From positions 310,001 to 374,000 of the forward strand of contig NC_070561.1 of NCBI RefSeq assembly GCF_026914185.1: a DNA stretch of 64,000 nucleotides, given 5' to 3'. This document shows, piece by piece, positions 33,846 to 44,400 of the stretch. Each line of letters starts with the position of its first letter. Positions within the stretch are counted from its first letter, which is position 1. The notes under the pieces were generated by a model. The model was given only the letters and a program-made list of their open reading frames with translations, had not been told where the DNA came from and made no database searches. The position numbers and the translations under genes are program-made. This stretch comes from Puccinia triticina (lineage: Eukaryota; Basidiomycota; Pucciniomycetes; Pucciniales; Pucciniaceae).

Positions 33846-36800
33846 TGGGTGAATACTTGGTACCAATATCATGATGTAATTACCATTCCTGGTTGAGATA
33901 TAGTGGCAGAAACACAAAGAAAACCCCAATTTGGTGATATTTTGAGACTCATCAGACTGTAGCTGCCACATTTTGGGATTTTCATGGTCAAGAGCTGACC
34001 CAAATTACTCTGTCAACATTTCCCATTACAATGGTATCAATATCATTAAATCATTCCCATTGCGGGTTGAGATACAGTGGCAGAAACACCAAAAAATGCC
34101 CAATTGGGCAATATTTTGAGACTAATCAGACTATAGCAGCTCCTTTTGGGCATTTCCATACATGAAAGCTATACCAGAATGATCTTTGGAAATGAATGAA
34201 TATTCTGGTCCCAATACCATGAAATAATTACCATTCCCCGTTGAGATATGGTGGCAGAAACACAAATAAGACCCCAATTTGGTGATATTTTGAGACTCAT
34301 GAAAATGTGGCTGCCTCATTTTATGATTTTCATGGTTGAGAGCTGACCAAAATTAATCTCTTAACATGTCTTGTTTGAATGGTACCAATATCATGAAATA
34401 AATGTTAGCCCCCGTTCAGACAGAGTGGCAGAAACACTATAAAATACCCTGTCAGCGGCAGCGATACCAAGACAATAGTCTTCTAGCTACGCTGGCTGCA
34501 AGGATGAGATAGAGATTTAAGACTAAGCCCGGATGTTTCTAGAAAAACACCGGGAAGTAGAAATAGTTTTATTCTTAATACGGAGGGGCTTGACTTTAGA
34601 GAAAGTCAAGAGTATTTAAGTGCCCTCCGTTAAGATTTCAGGGCCTGTAGAACAGGGGTGGTAGAGTGCCTGAAGTAGCGGGGGCCTGTAATACAGGTTT
34701 GGTTCGCTAAAATAACCCCAGAACAGATCTTTTCTAACAAATAATCTGAGAAAAATAAGGAAAGTTAAGCAGACTCACTAAGAAACTAGGATTTCGAGGA
34801 AGCTAGCTGAGAGTCGGCTGAAAGTTCCTTTTGCGATGAACAGCGGAATCTAGAGGGGAGGCGATGAGAAGCGTACCACCACGTAAATTCTAAGACTTCA
34901 GGCGAATCGGACAAGACAAATGGGTAAGCAGGACGAAGTTTGAGGTCGAATGTTTACTGGGAAGGTTTTGTCGGGATGTCTGAAGATGTCTCTTCTTTCT
35001 TTGGCGGAGAATAGTCTCTTTATATAGAATTCTCTATGGATCTCTTACTTCACCGTAGAGATCCAGGTCTCTAGGGATCATTCGCGACTTTCCGCGGGAG
35101 CTCATCTCTTCGTCATGACTTCTTGTCACGGAGATGAGCCCTTCTTTTTTTTAGGGAAGCTAAGATGAGCGCTTTCTATGCTACCGCGAGTCTTCTTCGT
35201 AATGTTTTGCTTATGTCTCTTGTTTTAGCGATCATAGTCGCATGTCTCCCATTGCGAGTGTAGCAGCTTTCTTGAGCTATCTTAGTTTCAAACGTTTTTT
35301 TGTATTCTTTTGTACTTCTGTGCCTCCTTTCTTATTTTAAGGAGGCGCTATTTATTTATGTATTTTTCTCTTTATACTTAGATTTTTTATTACACATATT
35401 CCTTTTTAGAGGAATGTGCTTTTTTCTTTGGTTTTTCTATACTTGCTTTGTAACAGCATTCTAAACTCGCTTTGTAACAGTATTTTTTTATGTATCTTTC
35501 AGCTAACTCTGGTACAGTAGCTAGCTGACATACCCAATTAGGCAATATTTTGAGACCAATTAGACTATAGCAGCTCCTTTTTGGGAATTCAATCCATCAA
35601 CTCTATACCAAAATAATCTTTGGAAATGTACCAATATTCTGGTACCAATATCATGAAATGATCACCACTCCTGGTTGAGGTATAGTGGCAGAAACACGAA
35701 GAAAACCCTAATTTGGTGATTGTTTGAGACCCATGAGACTGTAGCTGCCACATTTTGGGTTTTTCATGGGCAAGAGCTGTCCCAAATTAATCTACCAAAA
35801 TCTTTTATCATAATGGTATCAATATCATGAAATCATTTGCTTTGCGGGTTGAGATACAGTGGCAGAAACACCAAAAAATACCCAATTAGGCAATATTTTT
35901 AGACTAATCAGACTATAGCAGCTCCTTTTGGGCATTTCCATACATGAAAGCTATACCAAAATAATCTTTGGAAATGGATGAATATTCTGGTCCCAAAATC
36001 ATGAAATAATCACCATTCCCGGTCGAGATATAGTGTCAGAAACAGAAAGAAAAGCCCAATTTGGTGATATTTTGAGACTCATGAGAATGAAGCTGCCACA
36101 TTTTGGGATTTTCATGGTCAATAGCTGACCCAAATTGATCTCTCAACATTTCTTATACTAATGGTATCAATATCAAGAAATCATTCCCATTGCGGGTTGA
36201 GATACAGTGGCAGAAAACCAAAAAATACCCAATTGGGCAATATATTGAGACTAATCAGACTATAGCAGCTCCTTTTGGGCATTTCCATACATGAAAGCTA
36301 TACCAAAATAATCTTTGGAAATGGATGAATATTCTGGTCCCAATATCATGAAATAATCACCATTCCCGGTCGAGATATAGTGTCAGAAACAGAAAGAAAA
36401 GCCCAATTTGGTGATATTTTGAGACTCGTGAGACTGTAGCTGCCACATTTTTGGATTTTCATGAACAAGAGCTGACCCAAATTACTCTCTCAACATCTCT
36501 CATCATAATGGTATCAATATCATGAAATAAATGTTAGCCCTGGTTCAGATACAGTGGCAGAAACACCAAAAAATACCCAATTAGGCAATATTTTGAAACT
36601 AATCAGACTTTAGCCGCTTGGTTTTGGCATTTTAATCCATGAAAGCTACACCAAAATACTCTTTGCAAATGGATGAACATTCTGGTACCAATATCATGGA
36701 ATAATCAACATTCCTGGTTGAGATATAATGGCAGAAACACAAAAAATGAGGCAACAGTTTGTGACTGATCAAATGGGGCCGCTACATTGGGAGATTTTCA

Positions 36801-37090
36801 TTGGCAAAAAGTATTCCTCAATTAATCTTTCAAATTTTCTCATCATCACGGTACCAATATCATGAATTCATCCCCATTGCTAGTTGAGATATAGTTGTAG
36901 AAACACAACAAAACCAACCAATTAGGCAATATTTCACACTGATCAGACTGTAACTGCAACATTTTGGGACTTTCATAGACCAAAAATTTCTCAAATTATT
37001 GGTCATATATTGCTGATCCTCATGGTGCCAATATCATGAATTAAATCTTAGCCCTGGATGAGACACAGTGGCAGAAGCACAAAAAACACT
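33846..37090 (-). repeat. 174-bp satellite array, inverted arm
   Basis: Same monomers in reverse orientation, about 12 after subtracting the solo LTR at 34450-35530. Outermost monomers match the outermost diverged monomers of the forward arm, so the edge of the array was duplicated along with it. Confidence 0.93.
34450..35530. mobile_element. solo LTR, 5-bp TSD, in the inverted satellite arm
   Basis: 1081 bp starting TGTCAGCGGCAGCG and ending TAGCTAGCTGACA (TG...CA with the short inverted repeat TGTCAG/CTGACA). It is flanked by TACCC on both sides (34445-34449 and 35531-35535) and interrupts a satellite monomer that continues cleanly on the far side. It is unrelated by eye to the other LTRs in the window. 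TATA-like TTTATATAG near 35020 suggests a minus- or plus-strand promoter, undecided. Confidence 0.92.
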
Positions 37091-37390
37091 GCCTGATAAT
37101 TTTAGGGGATAGTTTCAAACCAACCAGACTCAATCAATCTCTTTAGATTCTAAAAGTCTTGAACCTCAGATTCTGGGATAACATCAGTTGACTCATTGAA
37201 TATATTGGGGAAACACCTCCCATAAGTCTTTGATTGAACAAAAGAAGCAAAAAACACCTTACTCAAATCTGGTACAAACGTTAAATCAATCTCAGGCCTA
37301 GTAGAAATTTAGGATATTGTATATGATGAGTCATATATACAAGCCATTAAATTTGAACAAAATTGATGTAGCATGATATATTAATACTGA

Positions 37391-39377
37391 CTAGAGGCCA
37401 AGGCGGCTTCGCCGCTGCAAATCTATAGTTTCAGGGACATCTCTAGCATCGGACTCTCTCCCCATTCTTCTACACAGGCCAGTAAATGTCCTCTGAAAAG
37501 AACACTTTAGATATGAAATGCATCCATAAAAATCCAGGTTGTGTTAAAGTATAGATAAATAAAATTATAAATAAACCCCTGTGACCCAGATGACTTCATT
37601 CAATTTACTTATCTTTTCCCAGCACTGACGAGTTTTTTCCATCTCAATTTGCACAGGCATAGCAAGTATTTCTGGTTTGAGTAAGGCAGTGTCAGTGCCT
37701 GGAACTGGGAGTTGAAGTGTTGAGATTAGAAAGGAATCCTAGAAACAGTACACTTGATAAATCCTGGTGCCTTCCCATCACCAAAATCCAAACCACAACT
37801 GCTGAGCAAGCTTTTCATTCCACCATCTCAAAATCTCACAGTATCCAGCAATATTCAACAAAGCTTTCAGTGTACCTGTGGCTGGAGATTTTCAAAAAAC
37901 ACACTTCAATATGGGTCCCCCATCCACTGTCCCCAGTCACTTCCCAAGCCCACAAAGACCACCCACCCAAAGACCACACCAAGCCCACCCCCACGCCTAT
38001 AGGCGCCACCAGAAAGGCGAGGCGCGATTCAGGGCAAACGCGGCCTTTTGTGGTAAGTTTGGCGGGGAGAGCTTGGACAAAGTGGGCACGGAAGCGGCGG
38101 GCTTGTCCATGTTCTTCCCGCGGTTGCGGCGCTTGATAAAGCCTACAAACCCAACCAACCATCCAATCAACATCTCTCGTGATAAATCAACACAAAAATA
38201 GAAGGTGTGTATGTACCTGTGCTGAAGGCCGCGGGACGGGGCGTGCCTTGCAAGTTGACAAAGACGGGGCCCATCAGATACTGGCCCTCCCGGGGATCAG
38301 TAGCAGTACTGGTTAGTTGAGCAACTAAGGTTGTCAAAGCGAGTTGGCAAGCGGTCAGCCAAGTCGGGGGGGGGGGGGGGGGCGTTTGGGATGGTGCTGC
38401 TGGGCAAGGATCTGGTGGAACTGGTCTTGCGGACCAGTCTGGGGATGTAGGCATACTCGGCATGGGTGTTGGCAACGTCAGCAAAGTCCTGGGCGAGGCC
38501 GGGTATTGAGCCGAGGAAGAAGTCCTGGGAGGGCTACAAGCATGGTCCCTACGTAACGAGAAAGAAGTGCTGGCGTCGGGGGTGAGAAAATCGAGATGGT
38601 GTATATTGTACCAGCGTGCATCCCTGCCGATGCCATGAGACAGAGACCCTGCACGCCTGCCCTTTTGGGTCTCTCACACGGAGGCAAAGCTCGCCAGCCC
38701 ACAGGGCAAAGGTACAGGCAACTTGTTGATATGGATGTAAATAGTATGTGCTCTTGCATCGGGAATTTGGGCAACACCTCCTAGGGCAGGTGAGAAAAGC
38801 CAAACTAAAATTGCCCAGCGGTTGTCACCTTCCCCGCCGCCAGCCTTGGTGCACAATATTTTGGTCTCAGGAGCAACATAAGTATGTACCGATCAACTGG
38901 AGCTGATGTGGCGTGGTGGGTGGGATGTTTGGCGAGGCAGTGTGATATGGTTCAACTGTGGCGCGCGGGTCAAGTGATGGTTGCCAGCATGGTGGAGGTG
39001 AGCAACGGAGGCGCTAGCGGCGTGGGTTAGGTGGCCAACGGGGCGGTGGTGGAGACAAGATCAGCCATGTACAGACCAATGTCAGGCTTTGGTCAACAGG
39101 TATATAAAGGGAGGGTGGGATGGGCAATGTTCCCTTGGCCCAGGGGCTCCGGTTCCATCCTGGCCCCTCCCTGCAGGCCCCCTACTTCACTTGATTAGGC
39201 CCCTGCTTGAGACAACAAAATGCCGACTCTTTTTTTCTTGTTGCACTGTCACAAGATGGAGAGTCTACCCGTGGCACCTAGTTTTCGGGGGTAATCTATT
39301 CAACAGTAGCCAATTTAGGCTGCACACCAAAACTTAGATCTTTTTTGCTATGTTTTTGTGAATTTAATAAACTTGGA
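37391..39377 (-). mobile_element. non-autonomous Helitron
   Basis: Read on the minus strand it begins TCCAAGTTTATTAAATTC and ends with the hairpin GCGGC-GAA-GCCGC, eleven bases, then CTAG, inserted between A and T with no target duplication. The left palindrome arm near 29268-29285 shows the empty site AAACCAAATCAGTCTTAATA. These are the defining Helitron features (5'-TC, 3' hairpin + CTRR, A^T target). No Rep/helicase is encoded; it carries what look like captured exons (37997-38484). Confidence 0.92.
37997..38484 (-). pseudogene. captured gene fragment in the Helitron, unknown
   Basis: Two minus-strand exons joined by a good GT-AG intron (38143-38216). Exon 1 includes EGQYLMGPVFVNLQGTP and exon 2 FIKRRNRGKNMDKP...FWWRL, ending at TAG 37997-37999. 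Upstream the frame is broken by a G18 run near 38368-38385. I do not recognise the protein. Spliced host-like fragments inside a Helitron suggest transduplication. Confidence 0.4.
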
Positions 39378-40538
39378 TTTGGCTTTTTTTTTTTTTTGGA
39401 AAGTAGATTTCAACACTTCTGCAAAGTTCAAGTGACAATAATTCATGCCTCCCCATTCCTCCTCCCTTCTCCCCCTCCCTGCCTGACTTAACAGACTATT
39501 TTTCCTCAGGAATAATTCATATGAGTATGTAGAAATGACCTATTTGATCTGGCAACAAAATGAAGCTTTTACTATGGTTGAAAACTAAGACAGCGGGACA
39601 TCAAGAGAAAGAGAGATGATAGAAGGGTTATGATGTTGCAGGAAGGAAAAAAATTAAAGAGAAATTCCAAAAAAAAAAAAAAAAAAAAATATAATTTGAT
39701 CAATATATGCCATATTGATCAATATATGCCATATTGATCAATATATGCCTTCCCAAATTCATCCATGTTTGTAGTGTGAGTTTCAGATTCCTGGATCACT
39801 CACATCCCCACAGTGAACAGGGTCTCAATGGGTACCCACGGGCCAACCCATCCCCAAAAACCTGTGACCCAACCAACAACAGGCCACCCAGTGGGTCGAC
39901 CCATCCGGGTCAAAAATGGGCATCCGGCTGACCCGCCTCGCCCCAGACCCGGGTGGGTCGGGTCGACCTGACCCACGCTCACCCCTAACATTGTCATCTG
40001 CAAGCTGCATGAGGGGTTTTAATTGCTATCTTGACACCTGCATGATGTCATCTGTCAACTGTCAAACTGCTGCCTCTATTTCACTAGTCTGCATGCACCT
40101 GCATAAGACTGCATAAGCCTGCATCAAGTGTGCATAACACTGCATGACACTGCATGACATGTGCATAGCACAATGTAATGAGTGCAGCTGATGAGGTAAA
40201 GTATATGTAAAGGGTAGACAAGCTGTCAGGGTGGTCCATGTAACGGATTACATGTCCTGGGTAAGTGTGGTTCATGTCCTGGGTAAGTGTGGTTCATGTA
40301 ACGGATTACGTGACCTGAGTATGGTGTTTTGTGTGTATGTAACTGAATGATGGTGTCTTGAAGGGGTTGTATCTTCTGATCCAGAGGGGTGTAAGGTGTG
40401 TTGTCCATGGTGTCCTGTGTAGTTTTGGCCGTAGAATCCAGTGGTGCCGCAATATTGGTTGATTTGAGCGTGTACATATGAGAAAAAAGGAAATTTTTAA
40501 ATGGGCTAGATGGGTAACCATAAAGCATACCACACCGG

Positions 40539-40886
40539 TCATCCAGAGGGTTATACGTTCTTGATGGCCGGTCTGTGCCGGCAATCAAGGGCTCAGAGGC
40601 TTGACTGTAAATCAAAAAAAAGTATGTGTCTAAGTCATTGAGCATAGACCTCTTCTGTTACTCCGCTTCATTAAAATCCAAGTTTTCATTTACTTTGATA
40701 ATTTATTTCACCTTGAAGAAGTAGTGTAATATAACTCAGACTCTACAGGATGACACGCAAGAAGCAAGGCTTTGTGCCAAGCAAATTTCTAAGGTTTTAA
40801 GTATTGAGGGCAGGGAACTGTGATGGTTTGAAAAAACTACCCAGCCAAACTGAGATTCTAGGCTCTGCCAAAGGGGGTGATAGCGG
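40539..40886. other. end of the CCGGTCAT cluster and unassigned sequence
   Basis: The first 70 bases continue the palindromic CCGGTCAT cluster. The rest shows no gene. Confidence 0.5.
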
Positions 40887-40968
40887 GCAAGTCCCTCCTG
40901 CCGAGGGCTATTGGAGGCTTGCTTTGCAAGACCAGAAACCCGCAGCAGAAAGGGACTTGGTTTAAGTT
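40887..40968. repeat. short inverted-repeat element, copy 5
   Basis: CAAGTCCCTC on the left and AGGGACTTGGTTTAAGTT on the right, with a central hairpin GGCTTGC-TT-TGCAAGACC near 40915-40932. Shares ends and layout with copies 3 and 4. Confidence 0.6.
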
Positions 40969-40977
40969 CTGGGTAGG

Positions 40978-41160
40978 AGAATTTTCCAAAGTACCTTTTG
41001 CAAGGCTTAAACTTTGGAATGCCAATGCGTTGTAAAAATATATAGCAACTGGGAAATTATTGAGATTTTATACAAGGCTTCTCCTACAAATTATGCCTTG
41101 TAAACAATGCCAGGGAATATTCACCCTCAGGACAAACATTTTACAGTTTCACAGGGGTGT
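40978..41160. repeat. TTTTACAAGGC-type motif cluster, left of the GCM gene
   Basis: Variants of TTTT(A/G)CAAGGCWT in both orientations: TTTTGCAAGGCTT near 41000, GCGTTGTAAAAAT near 41030, TTATACAAGGCTT near 41072, ATGCCTTGTAAAC near 41094. The same words cluster on the other side of the gene at 45640-45985. They may be subterminal sites of a transposon enclosing the gene; no clean TIR or TSD found. Confidence 0.45.
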
Positions 41161-41406
41161 ATTTACAATCTTTGCAACACATCAGAGTAATAAAACATGT
41201 CTCTGTGTTTTAATTGAGAATTAAGATGGATCCTTAAAACACGGCTCACCTTTTTATTTGAAGAACATAGCCAAAATGCATGTTCAACTTGTGGGCAAGA
41301 ATTTTCCCCTGCTTCAAAGTCACTTTTGCACCCCTCAGAGTCTCCCTCTTGTTGCTCATCTCCGGCCCACCCTAACACCCAGCTCAAAACTTCCTCCCTT
41401 TAAACA

Positions 41407-44400
41407 TGTCCACTGCAGAATCCCAAATAGACAGTGACTACAATCTTCACAACCTCAAAACCCAAGAATAAGATATCTCTGAAGCTTTGGAGGTGGCACC
41501 AGTCCACACTCGGAAGTCTCACGGCAAACCCAAGCCCCATGGAAGTTTTCAAGAAAAATAATGAAGGGGAAACTGATGAAGATGCCGCAGCCAAGCCACA
41601 GAATTTTTTTTCCTGCCAACAGGGAACAAGGTCACTTTCATTGACCACAGTTGCACATTAGACTCAGAAGGCTATCCCCTCCTCCCAAATGGAAACACTG
41701 TATTTGTCAAGCCCACCAACTGGGGTGAAGTAGGCTTTACCAAGACAGTTGGGATTGAGTACCATTCAAATGGGCTCTGGAAGCAGATAAGACTCAACTG
41801 CCTTGGTGTTCTCTTTTGTGACCTCCCTGAGTGTCAGTGGGCGGGTTCGCCTCCAACTGGAAAAGTATCCATGGACAAATATTTCAAAAGTCAGTACCTT
41901 TTTTGGTTCATACTTTGTCTGCTTTTTCTGCTTTTTTCTGCTGATTTTGCTCTGTCTATCATTTGAATCGGGCACCCTAATTGCCAAGGTTGAGCCGGGA
42001 AGTTCCCGGGGAATGTGAGACACATTACTTGCAACAACACCATTGCGCGGTTTGATCAAAACACCAAAACCAAGTGGGCAATATCTCGCCACTTTGGCAC
42101 CCAAAAGCATCCATGGCCCGAGGCAAAAAAGCCTGACAAGCTTGCAAAGAAAAAATTGAAGGCTGAGATTGCAAAAAACCCAAAGGAAGGGGCTTTCTTG
42201 CTGAAAGTAAGTTTTTCTTTTGACTTCAGATTGTCCTTTCAATTCTGATGCCTTTTTTTGACTTCAGATTGGAAAGTCTGATGTTCCAAAGGATCCATAC
42301 AACAGTGGAATGAAAATTCATTTGTCCTTGGCAAATGCAGATTGGCTTTGCTATCATTGCAGGCTTATTCTTGCCGAGCTAGGAATTGTACCTGGGAAAA
42401 AAATAGGCATGCTTGATGATGAATTCCTGTTGGACATGTTCAAATGGAACAAGTTTGTCTTTATTGCTTTCATCTTTTCAAGGCCCAGCTGATTTTTTTG
42501 TTTGATTTTTGACAGAGCTGGACTGCGAGTCATATCAGCTTGTTTTATGGATGATTCAGAGCATTTCACATTCCAAAATCAATGTATGGTTGATAGTATT
42601 GTAGCACGCGACATTGATCACAATGTTTACAGTCAGGGCCTTGTTTCCAATGTGACTTATTGGTTCTTTCTCACTGGGTACCTGCTCTGAACCTCTATGG
42701 ACTGTGAAGAAATATCTCAATGGGTTCCTGTCCAGCTCACTTGGATTTGTGGCCTCTCATAAAACTACTACAAATTGCACTTCGCCACATTGTTCCGCCA
42801 GTTATTGAAGCCAGAAATCAGCAAAGAAGAGCTTGATACGCTTGTGTGCAACATTGTTGACTTCTCAGCCGCCCAGAGAGAGGGCTTTGTTGTGGCATAT
42901 TGGGAATTCTTTTGGATCTGCAACAAGAAGCTTGTTTTAGGGAAGCTCCAAGGATGTCATGAGGATTACAGCGCTCAAGTGACTTGGGTCAAAAAGAATA
43001 GACATATTGTTATGGCAGACAAAGAGTATGGACATGCAGCTCTTGATCTGATGATGCTTGTTTTGTTTGGTCAACCTTGGCACTGTTGCAAAACACCTTC
43101 CAGAAGATGTGCCTTTTGTTGATCAAGGAACCGGAGGAGGGCGATAAAAGTAATGAAGACAAGATGGATGAATTATGTTGGTGGTTTCCCAAAGCAAGGA
43201 AGTGGTTTGATTGGTGGACCATGGCCGATGTGGAGGTCATGCTCTTTCCAATCCGTTGGGCTCAAGTTGAGGATGGTCCCAAAGGCAAAGGGCAGCCGAC
43301 TTTAACAACAAATGTGCAGGAAAGCCTCAACAGGCTTTACTACATGTTTAGGTTGGTGTTTAATTGCGCCAAAAAAATATATAATTTTTGTTGATTTTAT
43401 GCTTCTTAATTTTCAGTGAAGGGAAAAATTCACTCCAATTAGGCCTTGTTTGGCTGTACTCGTTTTTCAAAGTCTTGGAAGAAGACTTCAATGCTGTCAT
43501 GAGCAGGGCCTCAATCGATTACAGAGCGGCTCGCAAGGAGCCGATTGATATCTCTCAGTCTTTGGGCTGGGAGAAAAAAGGAAGAGAGCCCCAAATCCTG
43601 CTGCTCCAAGCAACGGTGCAACAAGTACGATACATGTAATTGTATTGGACTGTATTGTATTGGGAAAAATTTAAAAATACATGTATCTGTATTGTATCTT
43701 TTCCCAAAAAGTGTACACATGTATCATTGGAATTGTTTGGTGAGACCAATAGAAAATACATTTATCGTATTTGCGTGTATCTGCATTAAAATACAATAAA
43801 ATGTATAGCCTATACAATACGTGTATCGTAATTGTTGCTCTGTTGCTCCAAGTAATAACAAGAAGAACCACCATGAATACAAAAATGATGGGCGCCCGCC
43901 GGACACCACAGATACTTTGCTCCCTGAACTTGCTGACAAGAAGAAAACTGGAAGGCCTCCAGGAGCACGTAACGTGTATTGTGGCGCGCTGACCACCTAT
44001 CCATTGTACGGTGCCTCCAAGAATAAGAAAAAGGCAAACCACTGTTGGATGGCTGCCGTACTTGCAAGTTGAGACTATGTACGCTCTGTACAGTCCACTT
44101 TGGCTTTGTGGATCTAGTGGCCAAGGGACATCTTTATTCACAATTCTGGTGACACATTTCACCACTCGGACCACCTACCAGTTGAAGCAAGACGGCTCAA
44201 TATGCGGAATTCTCACAATTGCACAGAAGAATATCTTCCAGCATGCTCAAACTTGCATCCTACAAGCTTCAAGGCAGGCAAGTTTTGCTCGGCAGACTTT
44301 TTCATTGAGATTTCCCTTGATCCAAAGAAAAACCCCAATCAATCGCGCAAAGGCTTGTTTGATGTTGAAGAAAGGCAAACTCTTACCTGTCCGGCTCACC

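Larger units (their letters stand above)
27466..39783. repeat. giant imperfect palindrome
   Basis: The left arm (about 27466-33845) is the reverse complement of the right arm (about 33846-39783). Matching landmarks from outside in: CACTACAAACATGGATGAAT at 27471 and its inverse ending near 39775; ATTGATCAATATATGCC repeats; 28970-29260 with 39378-39670; 29270-29570 with 37090-37390; then the satellite. The arms differ by three clean insertions and by about 12 satellite monomers, so this is not a folded-read assembly artefact. The centre is the sequence TTGAATTGGGTGAATACTTG near 33840-33860, in the middle of a satellite monomer. Confidence 0.92.
26094..39987. mobile_element. hAT transposon remnant hosting nested insertions
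   Basis: The ends are inverted relatives: TAGGGATGAGGATGGGCCGG on the left and, reverse-complemented, TAGGGGTGAGCGTGGGTC on the right, both followed by GGGTC/CCCG-rich subterminal repeats. This is the usual layout of hAT elements with a leading (T/C)AGGG. The minus strand near the left end carries a hAT C-terminal dimerisation domain. The target duplication is not clean (ATGATGTCATC on the left, ACATTGTCATC on the right). Most of the transposase gene is missing, replaced by the palindrome and its insertions. Confidence 0.75.
25519..40534. mobile_element. gypsy-family solo LTR, split by a hAT remnant
   Basis: The left part starts TGTAAAGCTCAAAAGTGTTC, matching the start of the gypsy LTRs at 46638 and 54359. 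The right part (39988-40534) has TTGGCCGTAGAATCCA...TATGAGAAAAAA and ends TACCACA, matching the end of the LTR at 55283. Flanks are CCGG on both sides (25515-25518 and 40535-40538), a 4-bp duplication. Joined length is about 1.1 kb. It is diverged from the gypsy LTRs, so an older relative. It was later interrupted by the hAT element at 26094-39987. Confidence 0.85.

Noticed and set aside
30753..34319. Repeated frames of about 60-78 codons (ALDHENPKM... type) in the satellite
   Set aside because: They recur because the 174-bp monomer is a multiple of 3. Several are shifted by indels and they appear in both arms; no sign of coding selection.
27466..39783. Palindrome as a long-read hairpin artefact
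   Set aside because: The arms differ in monomer number, substitutions and three insertions with proper target sites, which an artefact of reading both strands would not give.
26094..39987. Perfect 8-bp TSD for the hAT remnant
   Set aside because: Flanks share only GTCATC with an offset of a few bases; I could not define an exact duplication, so the claim rests on end sequences and the hATC domain.
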